Both the position numbers and the translations under genes were made by a program. Positions 63,331-64,000 of a stretch of DNA of 64,000 bases are shown here, one piece after another (positions within the stretch are counted from its first letter, which is position 1; every line of letters begins with the position of its first letter). The notes under the pieces are model-generated. The model worked only from the letters and a program-made list of their open reading frames with translations, made no database searches and was not told the origin of the DNA. The DNA comes from Symsagittifera roscoffensis (lineage: Eukaryota; Xenacoelomorpha; Acoela; Convolutidae): the NCBI RefSeq assembly GCF_963678635.1, contig NC_087064.1, forward strand, positions 47,229,346 through 47,293,345, in the 5' to 3' direction.

Positions 63331-64000
63331 GGGTTGAATATCTTGTGAACTCAGGCTTACAGTTCCAATAGGGTTTCCTGTGTTTTTATGAATGGTGAAG
63401 TTAACCTATTATTACTTGTCCTATCATTAAATATTCTGTTCTAATTTAAGGGTGTGGTGTAAGTGGTGAGTGGAATTACTTTTAGGTAATCTTTCTATCT
63501 TTCTGTACAGAGACACTGGAAATTGCTGCAATTGAAATATCGTTAGGGATTTTGAAAAATAGGATAAGAGGAAACTATACATTTGTTCTGGTAATATTGT
63601 TTCCTTGTCTGAAATTTGTAGTCGAAAATTTTTTCTTGCTGTTGAGATTAAACATAAATTGTGTTGAAAATATTTTATAATGAACCATGCTAGGAATCTT
63701 TGTAAGTCAACTTTTACTACCTGTTTTTTTCATTATCAATGAGTGTTGTACGAATTGAATCTAAAAACTGCAAGAAAAGGTTGATTTCTTGTCTTAATTT
63801 TGCATGTCGAGATGTTTGAGTGGTGATTCACTTAAAATGTATATAATAAAGTAGTAAAGTTTCGATAGCAAATATTGCGTCTGTAAAACAAAGTGATACG
63901 TCTGATGCCTGGTAGATGGTGATCGAGTATTCGTCTTCTGATTTTTATTTTAGGAATTTCTGGTATACATGGACTATTTCCTTTTTCAAAAAATATTGCA
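63331..64000 (-). other. 5' part of element D, window edge
   Basis: T- and G-rich on the plus strand like the rest of D. No frame I can support; the leader and 5' LTR of D, if present, lie beyond the window. Confidence 0.4.

Larger units (their letters stand above)
48364..64000 (-). mobile_element. Element D: decayed minus-strand relative of element A
   Basis: Runs from a damaged 3' LTR (48364-48508) leftmost to Gag at the right, leaving the window before its 5' LTR. The order on the minus strand is gag, zinc knuckle, RT, RNase H, integrase, membrane frames a and b, X, env, Y/Z, 3' region. The plus strand here is T- and G-rich, the mirror of A. Stops and shifts are frequent, so it is inactive. 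It shows that the lineage had a gag, that the extra genes are shared, and that a full copy must exceed 16 kb. Confidence 0.88.

Overview
AT-rich animal DNA dominated by retroelements. The eukaryotic evidence is a two-exon vacuolar ATPase subunit G gene with GT-AG splice sites, plus a BEL/Pao pol, a Ty3-type gag-pol and LINE and SINE relics. BEL/Pao elements are known only from animals, so I infer an invertebrate, but I cannot name the phylum.

Layout. 1-5600: gene-poor, with a LINE reverse transcriptase scrap (1817-2188). 5625-24682, minus strand: V-ATPase subunit G. Its two coding exons are separated by an 18.7-kb intron. Inside the intron, in the opposite orientation, sits element A (10206-23697), a 13.5-kb Ty3-like retroelement with 411-bp LTRs differing at one base and a 4-bp target duplication. 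A has no recognisable gag, a pol in several frames, then about 6 kb of extra genes: two small membrane proteins, a long open frame with no ATG (X), an 803-residue Env-like glycoprotein, and a second accessory module (Y, Z1, Z2). 25775-26654: two short inverted-repeat elements (MITE-like). 26780-33726: element B, a compact, apparently intact Ty3 element (215-bp LTRs, 5-bp target duplication) with one 1948-codon gag-pol frame. B is inserted in a diverged LTR (E) related to the LTR of A. 34562-35429: fold-back element. 37540-40390: degenerate tandem array. 41643-42280: inverted-repeat element. 42571-47956: possible host gene(s) for a small secreted protein, with a duplicated exon segment and a decayed BEL/Pao pol (C) between the copies. 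48364-64000, minus strand: element D, a decayed relative of A that retains gag and runs off the window; its 3' non-coding region is triplicated in tandem (unit about 592 bp).

How it fits together. A and D can be compared directly. The small membrane frame, the ATG-less frame X, Env and the Z module are recognisable in both, and the 13-base overlap between the end of X and the Env start is identical in the two, so these extra genes appear real and maintained. A looks like a recent insertion that lacks gag and has breaks in pol, so it may have been moved in trans, or the breaks may be assembly errors. The most unusual content is this env-bearing lineage with an expanded accessory region; next are B's start codon made at the LTR/primer-site junction and its acidic tail with a SUMO-interacting-like motif.
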